Source of the DNA: Zeus faber
Lineage: Eukaryota; Chordata; Actinopteri; Zeiformes; Zeidae
NCBI GenBank assembly: GCA_960531495.1
Contig: OY482852.1
Span: 31,864,573 to 31,928,572, forward strand
Direction: 5' to 3'
Length of the DNA stretch: 64,000 nucleotides
Every line of letters begins with the position of its first letter. Position 1 is the first letter of the stretch. Below, piece after piece: positions 55,195 through 64,000 of this stretch. Made by a program: the position numbers and the translations under genes. The notes below the pieces were generated by a model. It was not told where the DNA came from, searched no databases, and saw only the letters and a list, made by a program, of their open reading frames with translations.

Positions 55195-55529
55195 TACTGT
55201 TCGCCTTTCTATGTAAACGCAAATAAGGGTTGCATGTCACAATGTACGGGGACACTGAAAAAGGCCGAACACAGGTCAATCAGAGTGAAGCAGCTATGTG
55301 TTCTTGGTATAGCTGTGAGAACCGCTAAGTCATTGACAGCTTGCAAATCTTGCATAATTCTCCATGCACTGTGTACTGGTTTTGGAACATGATTAATAGG
55401 AGTGCTGTAAGTAGAGTGGCCAATCACTCCTTGTTCCAGTAAGGAATTTATTACTGGAGCAACGCCACCCTCCTTTTCAGCCAACAAAGGGTATCGTTTC
55501 ATGTCGATCGGAGACAATCCTGGTTTCAA
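55195..55529 (-). pseudogene. ERV-C reverse transcriptase, N-terminal part
   Basis: Minus strand: YPLLAEKEGGVAPVINSLLE, GVIGHSTYSTPINHVPKP, WRIMQDLQAVND and IDLCSAFFSVPVH (first catalytic Asp). Open for about 107 codons. Continues at 48794 on the other side of the L1. Confidence 0.88.
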
Positions 55530-55959
55530 TACCGTCTGATAAAGAGTACAGTGAATTAATCCTGTCTCATTTGTGTGAGCTGCCTATAATTTGGATTGAA
55601 CCCTTAAAAGGTGATCAGGAGGTGTGTCAGCTTCTTCTTCACCAGGTAACATCACCTAAAGTGGAGTGCTAATTGGTGATATCACAACATCGCCTGAGTA
55701 CCGTGTTACTGGTTGCCAAAATGAAAAGACATTGTTAATTTGTGGACAAAAGCATCATGTCTTTGAATTTGACAATGCCACTTATATGCCTAGCATTTTG
55801 ATGACGTGTGGAGGAAGGGAGAACCTCGAATGGCTTTTCCATCTATTGCATTCCTCTTAACAGGTCGGTTTTATTCGAGCCTCCATGTGCACTTTGAATT
55901 GCCTCCTTGGCAGTGGATGTAAGGTTAATGACCTCATGTTTTTAGGCCTGGGGGTTGGA

Positions 55960-56222
55960 ATTGAACACAAGATTAGAATTGGGAGGTGTGTGTGGCAGTT
56001 TCGCTTGCCACAAGCCCCCCAAGTGACATTTCCGGCACAGAGACACGATGGAGTTGATAACACACCCATTTATTGTAGCAAGTGGGCTAGGTGGAAAAAG
56101 CCCAGAGCAGATGGACAACATGTCATGACAAGAGCTCCTCTCCTGTGTGTGTGTGGGAATGGGGGTTTTACCTGTTGCTCTTTGATTGGTCTAACGAGTA
56201 ACAGGCATACAACCTCACTAAT
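55960..56222 (-). mobile_element. LTR-B-like copy within ERV-C
   Basis: The reverse complement shares CTAGGTAATTG, GAGCAACAGGTAAAACCCCC, TGTCATGACATGTT, CTACAATAAA and TCTCTGTGCCGGA in the same order as 31440-31690. Confidence 0.6.
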
Positions 56223-56459
56223 GCTGGGCCCAATTACCTAGAACTAAGCACACCAATGGGTGTGCTTTGGGACATTTGACAGGGACCCCAGTTATGCCTA
56301 CAGAGTCAATAAACGCAGACACCAGTCCATAATTTAATTTCAAGGACATCGACACGATGTGCTTGTGGCACTGGAACCAATGAGGAAGTTATATGTTGTG
56401 CCACCAATATTTAGAGTTAACATAGATAATTCCTCGTAGGCACCAGTTAGTTACAAATT

Positions 56460-56744
56460 CAGAAAATAATATTTTGTATGTTGTGGAGTTTTACCCTGTC
56501 AGCACCTATATGCGATGGATTTTGGATTCCAATTAATTGGATATGCGAGTGTTTGTTCCTCAGGCGGTGGAGCAGAGGACTGTGCTTGTGTCTTCCCATA
56601 CTGCTGCTGAAGCTCTTTATGTTGCTGTGGCAGACTCTGGGGCGTGGTCGAGTGGGCTCTGGGAGGCGAGGGGAAGTCAGCTTGGTAGACTGATGCTCCC
56701 CGCCTTGGTGCCAGCTGTGGCCAATTGAATGACTCGCCAATCAC
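56460..56744 (-). pseudogene. ERV-C distal gag-like remnant
   Basis: Pro/Gln/Ser-rich minus-strand reading (PPRAHSTTPQSLPQQHKELQ). Placed in gag by position; no zinc knuckle was found. Confidence 0.45.
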
Positions 56745-57010
56745 AGCAGCTAGGAAGATTTCTTATATGTCTATTTTGTCTTGCAGTGAGGAGGATGGCA
56801 GGGACCGTGCGGGAGCTTTCTGAGGGAGTCCCAGTCGAAGCCTGTCCGTGAAAGTTCTATTTTCACTGTATGACCCTTACTTTAACTTTTCTGATGAAAC
56901 TGAATTGAATACAACTCGCCGTGCCGGCGCTTCAACACCGCTAAACCACGTGTCACGCGTCCTTGGGGAGAAACTGGTTAGTGAACTCGCTACAGTGGCG
57001 TAGTCTTCCG

Positions 57011-57064
57011 GCCATCCAGGTACGTGAGCGTGGTGTGCGCTACCTGGGAGACCGCATCATCCGT
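57011..57064 (-). mobile_element. 53 bp L2 fragment in ERV-C gag
   Basis: GTGAGCGTGGTGTGCGCTAC and CTGGGAGACCGCATCATCCG match the L2 copy B at 29993-30045. Confidence 0.8.
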
Positions 57065-57102
57065 TCTTCTTTTTGTTCTTCTTATCCAATAGGGATTTAC
57101 AT

Positions 57103-57468
57103 TTAACCCATCCTGTATGTGTCTTGCATGCAGGAATAGTCCCATTTCAGATCTCCAAGGCATTCTTTCACCATTCGGTTCATTAGTCCCATGTTATAGT
57201 CTGAAAAAGAACCTTCCCGAGGGATGGGAAGGAAAGGAACTTGCGGGTATAGTGACTCAGAGCATCCCGCGACATGATTAATAAATGGAGCCATGTAATA
57301 TCCGGCAATAGTATTATTAACGAATTGCAGGGGTGTTTCGGGTGAAACGGTATTGCTTTGGTTATCTGCCATTTTTTGCATGTCTTTCCTTGTTTTAAAA
57401 TTAATTATGTTTGTTTTTGATGCATTGATTTTATTGGGACTTGCTTTTTTATTGTGGGACTGCCCCAT
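57103..57468 (-). pseudogene. ERV-C gag N-terminal part
   Basis: Minus-strand open frame of 121 codons starting MGQSHNKK (Gly2 for myristoylation) with basic residues early, as in matrix proteins. It lies 192 bp after the primer-binding site, which supports the start. It ends at a stop beside an L2 fragment. Confidence 0.7.
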
Positions 57469-57660
57469 TTAGTCTCCTATACAGATCCAACTCAAATCCA
57501 ACAATAAAGCCGTTAATTTGTATGTTATTGTTATTGTTATTGGATCCAATTTTATTTTTCACATCTTAATCACAACTTTAAACAAAAATTGGGCGTTCCT
57601 TGAAAAGACGAAAACATCCGCTATTTCTAATAAAATAATTTGACATCATACCTTTGTCTG

Positions 57661-57680
57661 GAATACCACTTCTGACACCA
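57661..57680 (-). promoter_or_regulatory. ERV-C primer-binding site, tRNA-Leu-like
   Basis: Minus strand TGGTGTCAGAAGTGGTATTC, complementary to the 3' end of a tRNA-Leu with one apparent mismatch. It is three bases after the LTR end (ACA), the normal arrangement. Confidence 0.75.
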
Positions 57681-57683
57681 AGA

Positions 57684-57813
57684 TGTTCTGATAGTTTTCT
57701 ATTAGGCTTGAGTGGTTGGAACTGAGGAGGATCTGGAAGCAGACAGCCAGCTGGAGACCAGGCGATGTTCAGCAATGGTCTGAATAATCTTTAATCGCAT
57801 AGGGTTATTATAC
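57684..57813 (-). mobile_element. ERV-C 5' LTR (R-U5 part)
   Basis: Matches 41679-41821 over its whole length and ends ACA just before the primer-binding site. U3 is replaced by an LTR-B copy from 57814. Confidence 0.8.
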
Positions 57814-57992
57814 TGTGGTGTGGGGATGGTCTGGGTTTACCAGCCACACCTGACCTTGATCTAGTTGATTGGGATCAGAGTGGCTGCATACCTGTTGCTC
57901 GTTGGTTGGTCTAATGAGCAGCAAGTAAAACTGCCATCCCCACACAGACTCAAGATAGGAGCCGGTCTCATGACATGTTCAGTAAAGTATTG
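57814..57992 (+). mobile_element. partial LTR-B copy
   Basis: Begins TGTGGTGTGGGGATGG and includes TGGCTGCATACCTGTTGCTC and CTCATGACATGTTC. Truncated by the neighbouring L1 3' UTR. Confidence 0.6.
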
Positions 57993-58422
57993 TAAAGCAA
58001 GTGGAGTTCAAGTTCTCAACCTGCAATGCAACTCTTTATTAATTATTATATCATCAAGAACTGCTGCAATAACTCTGGCCTGTGGATAACCTGTAGAATG
58101 ACAAGAGCACAGTTTTTGGTCATAGAGAATCACAACCAACCCCCTCTTTGGAGAACTTTTTATCATGTTTGGGTCTATAAACAACTGATCACTACTCCAA
58201 GAGGGGGAGATCACCATGGGTGAGACAAATAAACATAGAAAAAAACATTTACACAAAAACATAAACATTGGATGACAACATGTTTTGAAAAACAGTAAAT
58301 TAGGTCCAGGAAAACTGGAACTACAACTGGTCATGTGGCCTCTTCCTGTTATAGTTATGGCAGTAAATGAGGGAGGAAAGGAGAGGAATGCAACCAGGAG
58401 GGTGCTAGGGTGCACTCGAAGC

Positions 58423-58504
<82 letters not shown>

Positions 58505-59005
58505 TGTCCAGAGTGTACATGACTTATCACCATTGATACTGGTGTAGAAGGTTGGTATTATGTCGCGGCGCCCTCAAGCAGTGGAAAGGGCCTCGAAGCC
58601 CCCCGAACTTCTCAGCCTTGTAGACACCCTATGGCTGCAGGAAAGCCCAGAGTATCCTGCCCTGCGGCCACACAAGACCGCCGGGCCCCCAGAGAAGCTG
58701 TGGAGCAACCCCCACACCCAGCCCCGAGGAGCATTACCCAGAGCATTACGTAGAGCACGAGGAGACCCTGCACCACAGAGGCGCACACATACAACCAACC
58801 CCCAGGTGCAGGCACAAGACGCAGCGGCAGGCACAGAAACCGGGCCACGGGGGCAAGGCACAGACTGCAGGCCCGGATCCCAATCCCACGACGACACACC
58901 AACACCCCGCCCGAGCTGCCCCCTCATGCCCACCCATGGCCTGCGAAAGGGGGAGACCCACACCACCGCAGCCGACCAGACGCCCCATCCGGGACAGAGA
59001 ATAAT
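57993..59005 (-). mobile_element. L1-type 3' UTR copy with long (GT)n
   Basis: Minus-strand copy of the L1 3' UTR: GC-rich block 58565-59005, (GT)n at 58426-58500, AGACCCAAACATGA-type segment near 58165. The extreme 3' end with poly(A) is missing. Confidence 0.75.
58426..58500. repeat. (GT)n microsatellite
   Basis: About 75 bp of uninterrupted GT within the L1 3' UTR copy; the CVCV-type ORF here is an artefact. Confidence 0.97.
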
Positions 59006-59007
59006 AG

Positions 59008-59126
59008 TGTCCTTGAGCAAGACACTTAACCCCTAATTGCTCCTGATGGCTGCGTCCGTCGGTGTTTGAATAATTAAGTAAGTCGCTTTGGATAAAAGCA
59101 TCTGCTAAATGTAATGTAATGTAAAA
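59008..59126 (+). mobile_element. SINE 3' part
   Basis: Plus strand: TCCTTGAGCAAGACACTTAA, AAGTCGCTTTGGATAAAAGC, ATCTGCTAAATG and (TAATG)n. Same family as 23797-24012; the tRNA head is missing. Confidence 0.85.
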
Positions 59127-59686
59127 GCCTCCTTCAAAGAGCTGTAGTTACAAAGCTACAGTAACTCTCTAGATTCATTTTACACATGTGGATTTGAATT
59201 TTACACAAACTGAGTTTTGGGACACACTTTCTGCCACTCGGAACGAAAATCCACTTGAATCACTCAACCATTTTGGGATAGCATGTGATCGCATGGTGAT
59301 GACATCATTGACACATTTCAAAGTAAGAGCGCGCAGTCTCTGCTTCTGCTCTTCGATTAAGAAACTCCATGTTATGAAGTAATAAATTAAAGGAAAATCA
59401 ACTAGTGTGAGGATTCTATAATCCATGTATGTAAAATATATATAAATTTCCCATTCATTGGATGCATCTAAAGCATTGAGGTTTAACCAGTGATGCCAAG
59501 GGCATCCAATTAATATGGAGACTCGATCATGTGGAATAATTGTGATTTAATATTATTTTTCTGGACTTTTGCTACACAATAAATGCACACTAAGGGAAGA
59601 ATAATTGCCATATCCACATATTAGATAAGGGTGGCATACTATCTAATAAGAGTCAATTATTAAATCAGCCCAATATGCTCTTGCGC

Positions 59687-60540
59687 AGCGATTCAAAGTC
59701 TATGGGCCACCGCCCACTGGTGGGCCGCAAGGGTATTGCAAGCTGGCCGCCAAATCATGGGCAAAACACATCGATTTTATTGAAAAAAACAAATAAAAAA
59801 TTATTAATTACAAAAACGTTTTTAAATGTAAAAGAATATATAATTTCATGGTATTTTCTCCTTAAAACCTTAAAAAATGCATCATCACTGGTAGATAGGA
59901 AGTTCTGTTAATGCATACTACGTCCAAGCCGGACAACGATCGACGTGCACCTGTACATTTTTGAACTTGCCTTGATAATCAAAATTGATGGTTGGCTAGC
60001 ATCAGGCATGCTGAAAAGGACAGGCAGGACAGTCCCACCTGTCAGACAAAAAAGAAAGGTTCGGATAAGGTATAGGACTGACTATTTATCATTGGGATTT
60101 TTTTTGGATAGGCACGGAATACAAACCGTTACCGCTGTGTGTGGTGTGTTCCGAGATTTTATCGAACGAAGCTCTGAAGCCATGTGAACTGCACCGTAAC
60201 CTCGAGACAAAACACCAACAGTACATGCCTAAGCTGCTTGAATTTTTCAATAATAAACTCAAGGAGTATCAGGGCAAAAAGAAAGTCATTGAAATGTCAT
60301 GTATGGGCACCAAGAATGCAAATCGCGATCAGTCCAACAGAGCTATACGATTTCTCATGCCTTTCCCAACGACATAAACATGTGAGACTGGCTTCTCGGC
60401 GCTTGTGGCATTGAAGACAAAATACAGGAATATACTGAATGTTAAGACAGATCTTCGCCTGAGGCTGTCATCCCTTAAGCCAGAAATCCAGCATTTGGTG
60501 ACTACCATGGAACATCAGCCTTCTCATGAGGTGAGTTAAT
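59687..60540 (+). pseudogene. hAT transposase (ZBED5-like) with internal deletion
   Basis: A terminus-like CAGCGATTCAAAGTCTATGG at 59687 is followed by coding remnants: RYRTDYLSLGF (60065-60100), CSEILSNEALKPC...LETKHQQY (BED zinc-finger region, 60145-60230), LEFFNNKLKEYQGKKKVIEM (60235-60297), and then directly the C-terminal dimerisation region (GFSALVALKTKYRN-like, LNVKTDLRLRLSSLKPEIQH, 60390-60500). The catalytic middle is deleted at about 60355. Frameshifts near 60140 and 60390. Confidence 0.8.
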
Positions 60541-61111
60541 ATTAATATGCTCCTGTTATTGTTAGTTTTATGTTTCGAGCGTTAGAAACTTTTTCCGTCT
60601 GCGGCAAATGTGTGCACAATCAGCGGTAGGGCATGAATCTTTTGTATTTTTTGTTTTTTAAATAAAACGGTTATATAGTCATCTTTTAAATGCTGTGTTG
60701 CAAATGTCGAAATCGTAAACCTCATAATTTCCCACTGATACACTAGCATTGAAGGTTGTGGAGCGATGTCTGGATGTCAGTCAACAGCATCTTTTAAAGT
60801 GTCCGGCACTTGCTGGGGGATGAAGGGCATCTGTACTTCAGCAACAGAACATTTATTCTTCTGCCACTATGTGTTCCTGCCACGTCTTCAACGTAGTACA
60901 GCAAATCTGGAAAGAAGCACCAAAGTTTGACTGAATGTACCTCTTTGGACATTCTTTTGAAAAATCCCATTAGCCACATAAATTTTTAAATGGCTGCCAG
61001 TTTTTGACTATGGAAAATTCTAATTAATAAATCAGAAATCCTTTTTACATATCCTTCTGCCATTTACTCAGAAAATTATTTTAAAGTAAAGTGAAAAATA
61101 TGCATAAACAC

Positions 61112-61204
61112 AACATTATTCAGTAAAATCAATGTTGGACGATACAGAGAAGTTTAGCATGGCCCCTGCGAAAGGATAACACACAAATCCGTGAAGCACT
61201 CCAC
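61112..61204 (+). pseudogene. U6 snRNA-like sequence
   Basis: 61135-61203 closely matches U6 from the GATACAGAGAAG box through TTAGCATGGCCCCTGCG to GTGAAGC.TTCCA, with a few changes. The 5' part (61112-61134) is degenerate and the 5' stem-loop is not recognisable. No upstream U6 promoter seen. Continues into a SINE-type tail rather than a T-run, so a retropseudogene. Confidence 0.85.
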
Positions 61205-61392
61205 TCCGAGGGCGCTGTAAGTTGCACACCATTCCTGGCCTGCTCCCTGGAGGAAGGACAAGCCTCAATGGGAAAAATGTAAAAAACACATTTCACGGCC
61301 TCCACTTGCATGTGTGTGTGTGTTGGCCGTAGCTGCAGAAAATGCATGTGTTGTGGTGTGTGTGTGACAATAAAAGACAAAAGCTAAAGCTT
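61205..61392 (+). mobile_element. SINE-type 3' half fused to the U6 sequence
   Basis: CCTGGAGGAAGGACAAGCC, TTTCACGGCC, a GTGTGTGT run and GTGTGACAATAAAAGAC match the 3' half of the SINE at 43425-43590. Confidence 0.8.
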
Positions 61393-61399
61393 GTCCAGT

Positions 61400-62344
61400 T
61401 TAATCATACACATTATTTGGCAGGTGGTTTTAATGTCATGGCTGATCGCTGTATATGTATATATGTATACACCCATATAAAAGTGGCACTTTTAAGCCAA
61501 AACAAACCAAAGTATATACTGTTCACTCCTAGGTCTCCAAAGAAAAAGTGTGTGGTTGCAGTATTCCACAGGATGGAAGGTGTTTCAGAGGTGGTTCTTC
61601 TCCCTTTCATACTGCCTCATGCATCTCTTCTTTGCTTTCATTCATTCACCTGTCCACCAGATGCCTTCCTAGTTGTCCAGCCATTCCTACTCTTACTTGT
61701 TTGTTTGTTTGTTTCCAGGCTAAAATCTTACCAACATTCTACTGTCTGTTTGATTAACATGCCTTCCTGCCTCAGTGCCTTTGGATTTTGTGAACTTTGA
61801 CTTTTTTATTGAGTAGACAACATTAACACAACCAAACCACAACCAACCATGTCACAGTGTCTACAACTGGGTCATGTTGCCTTCTACCACACTTGTGACA
61901 GCTGGAGAGAAATTTATTCCCTCTTATCTTTGGCAAGGGAAGTCACATGCATCACATTCACAATGTCAAGATGTTAACAAGGTTTGATTTCTCAGTGACC
62001 AACGAGAAAGTTAGGTGGTGGATGAATGATGATTTTCTTTTTTCGCTTCTGTCCGCTAGGAAAAAAAACCTGGGAGTATTACAAATACATTTTCTGTCAT
62101 TCTGTCATACACAGGACCAACTCCAAAATTTCATTGTGGGTGACTCTTCGCACAGATACGGGTTCAGGTGCTGACATGGTGGAGTTTTTTTATTAAAACT
62201 AACAAACAAAGGGCTTGCTGGCCAAAACCTGAACATAAATCAATATGGGATTATTAAATCTGCGTCAGGGTCCGTGTCTCCGATCTGGTCCGCAGGAAGA
62301 CGTCACCTGCATCATATGATCCCCACTGCAAGACAAAACAACAC
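61400..62344. other. no feature recognised
   Basis: Unique-looking DNA with short open frames but no conserved motif on either strand. Confidence 0.5.
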
Positions 62345-62475
62345 TGTGGTGTGGGGATGGTGTGGTTTGAGCAGCCACACCTGACCTGGGTCTAATTGGG
62401 GTAATTGAGGAGCCAGGATCAGAGTGGCTGCATACCTGTTGCTCGTTGGTTTGTCTAACAAGCAACAGGTAAACC
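62345..62475 (+). mobile_element. partial LTR-B copy
   Basis: Begins TGTGGTGTGGGGATGG; shares GAGCAGCCACACCTGACC and GTTGCTCGTTGG with the other copies; truncated after about 130 bp. Confidence 0.6.
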
Positions 62476-63226
62476 TGGGAGTATTAAAGATATTTATTCT
62501 GCAGATTAAATACAAAGATTCAGAGCTGCTTCAAATAAGTGGTCTTAATCAGTCTAGTTTTACAGAAGAAAAACCCAGCCTATATACAGAGAAAGGTTGT
62601 CCCATTCTGAGACTAGCCATGTGATTCGCTGTTGCCTTCAGTAATAGCTGAGAAGATGTTTTAACAAAGAACATATCGAGCACTATCAGTGCCGGGAAAG
62701 CATACATTGAATGTTTGCATAAATGGTCCTTTTACAAGCTAGAAAAACAGAGATAACGATTAAAACAGTTGTAAACCATAGGCATCCTGACATTGTGTCT
62801 GTGAACACTCATTCCCGAAAGAATGGAATTTGAAGGGAGAAGTGAAGACCCTGCAGAATTAAGTGATTCAACATTTTTATTTTATATTTAAATGTTGTTC
62901 TATGGGATTATGGTTAAGAGCAGTGGTGTCGAATGTTGCATGGAGCTGACTAAAACCAAATCAATCAATTAATAACAAAGTACATGCGGATCCAAAAAAA
63001 AAAAAAACGCCCCACATTTAATAACAAGTTGACATGACTCCTGAGTGATCTTATTGGTGTCTAGGGTGTGTGAAATGTATGAGGTACCGACCACCTGGCC
63101 AATAAATCGCGCTGCAACACAAATGGATCTTATGATTTCGGAGTGATTTTATCAGTGTCTCGATGTACAAAATGTATGTATCATACAAAACTAGCTGGCT
63201 GATGAAATCACGATGAAACATGTGAA
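62476..63226. other. no feature recognised
   Basis: AT-rich, no conserved coding or repeat structure identified. Confidence 0.5.
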
Positions 63227-63228
63227 TA

Positions 63229-63458
63229 CAGGTACTCCTCACTTAACGACCAGCTCTCTGACCAGCGTCAGCGTCAAGCATCTCATCGTGCATCACTGTT
63301 CTCAGTCTCAGTCTCATTCCTGCAGTCTTCGGTATTCATTACACAAGCGTTCGCCACACCCCCTTACCGTGAAATAACACAGTTCCTTGCTTATCGACCA
63401 ATTTGCTTAACGACCTGGTCCTAGGAACGGAACTCGGTCGTTAAGTGAGGAGTACCTG
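63229..63458. mobile_element. Tigger/pogo-like MITE
   Basis: Perfect terminal inverted repeats of about 23 bp starting CAGGTACTCCTCACTTAACG, flanked by TA on both sides (63227-63228, 63459-63460). 230 bp, no ORF. Confidence 0.9.
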
Positions 63459-63565
63459 TACAATAAATGCGGAATAAGCGCTGTGTGTATGTACATAGTA
63501 ATATATCAGACTAGCCCCACACAGGCACCCCTGGTGAAAGGACAGCATTATACTTGATTAACACT

Positions 63566-63990
63566 CTAACCTAATGTTTTCAAAAACACAGGACAAAAAG
63601 TAAATATTATTTTTGTGCAAGCACTTGCCAAGTGAGTAAATTGACGATGGAAGGGTGATACAGAAGGGTTTGTTGTTTGCAGGTGGTTGGATGCCGACGG
63701 TGGTACGGAGTTGGTGGCACCTCGTTTGTTTTCCAGGCTGGAGGCAAGTCTCTTTAGGACTTGGTTGTGACGCCAGGTGTAACGTCCCTGGGTGAGGCTG
63801 ACTTTACACCCTGTGAGTAGGTGCTTGAGGGAGGCTTGCTTGGAGGAGGCTGTGGCTCTGTTCCAAGCTGTGCGGTTAGTTGTTAACCTCCTTAAGGCCT
63901 CCTCTTCCTTGCTGAACATGTCCCATGATGTCTACATGTCTGAGAGCTGTTTCTGCCTCCCCCACTGCTCTGGCTGGTCTCCATTTGCGT
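63566..63990 (-). pseudogene. non-LTR retrotransposon C-terminal fragment
   Basis: Minus-strand open frame of 117 codons with KQASLKHLLTGCKVSLTQGR and YTWRHNQVLKRLA, resembling the CxxC..LxxGRYxWRHxxVL zinc-ribbon end of several LINE ORFs. Reaches the window edge. Clade uncertain. Confidence 0.55.
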
Positions 63991-64000
63991 CCTGCTGCCA

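Noticed and set aside
58285-58536. Cys-Val or His-Thr repeat proteins on both strands
   Set aside because: Translation of a (GT)n microsatellite inside an L1 3' UTR copy.
61112-61204. functional U6 snRNA gene
   Set aside because: Degenerate 5' part, changes in the body, no terminator T-run, and fusion to a SINE tail.
61342-61800. 152-codon open frame
   Set aside because: Starts inside a SINE tail; no conserved motif.
39647-64000. seh1l exons expected from human synteny
   Set aside because: No WD-repeat exon was seen on the plus strand in this interval.
1-64000. CRISPR array or prokaryotic operon
   Set aside because: No regularly spaced short repeats, no ribosome-binding-site-led gene clusters; the sequence is vertebrate.

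Overview
The window is teleost (ray-finned fish) nuclear DNA. Intron-split genes with GT-AG junctions sit among fish-type mobile elements: Tc1, hAT, L2, L1, RTE, sushi-type Ty3/gypsy, epsilon/gamma-like endogenous retroviruses, V-SINE-type and other tRNA-derived SINEs, plus long (GT)n and (AT)n tracts. Two host genes can be read exon by exon, both on the minus strand. cep76 (centriolar protein of 76 kDa) has its first four coding exons at 403-1429 and runs off the left edge. ptpn2 (T-cell protein tyrosine phosphatase) is complete: nine coding exons between 39646 and 4247 give about 420 residues with intact WPD loop, HC(X)5R signature and Q loop, and a C-terminal membrane anchor. cep76 lying just downstream of ptpn2 on the same strand is also the human 18p11.21 arrangement.

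The ptpn2 introns are landing pads. Intron 5 (6351-12111) is almost wholly one Tc1 element with TA flanks, itself split by an RTE LINE and a hAT-like element; without the Tc1 the intron would be about 105 bp. Intron 3 holds a 566 bp hAT-type MITE. Intron 1 (15429-39589, 24 kb) starts with an L2 copy. It then carries hAT-type ends 20 kb apart (17884 and 38035, near-identical TSDs). Between them lie a TA-flanked DNA transposon with an L1 tail inside it, retroviral fragments ERV-A and ERV-B, a truncated Tc1, a second L2 copy, and a hAT-BED element with a perfect 8 bp TSD.

Upstream of ptpn2 (39.65-64 kb) the main object is ERV-C, a minus-strand provirus relic from 41.68 to 57.81 kb. It is broken by an LTR-type repeat, an L1 (14/15 bp TSD) that itself contains an L2, a Ty3/gypsy element (perfect 5 bp TSD), a SINE in env and an unrelated LTR. 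Farther right are an L1 3'-UTR copy, a SINE tail, a hAT transposase with an internal deletion, a U6 snRNA-like sequence joined to a SINE-type tail, a Tigger-like MITE and a LINE fragment.

No intact mobile-element gene was seen; every retroelement ORF carries stops, frameshifts or lost catalytic residues. No CRISPR, operon or prokaryotic feature is present. The strongest observations are the insertion chronology readable from target-site duplications, the intron made of a transposon, the U6 chimera, an L1 family with a long GC-rich 3' UTR, and two striking inverted repeats. All calls come from reading the sequence; family names were not confirmed by database search.
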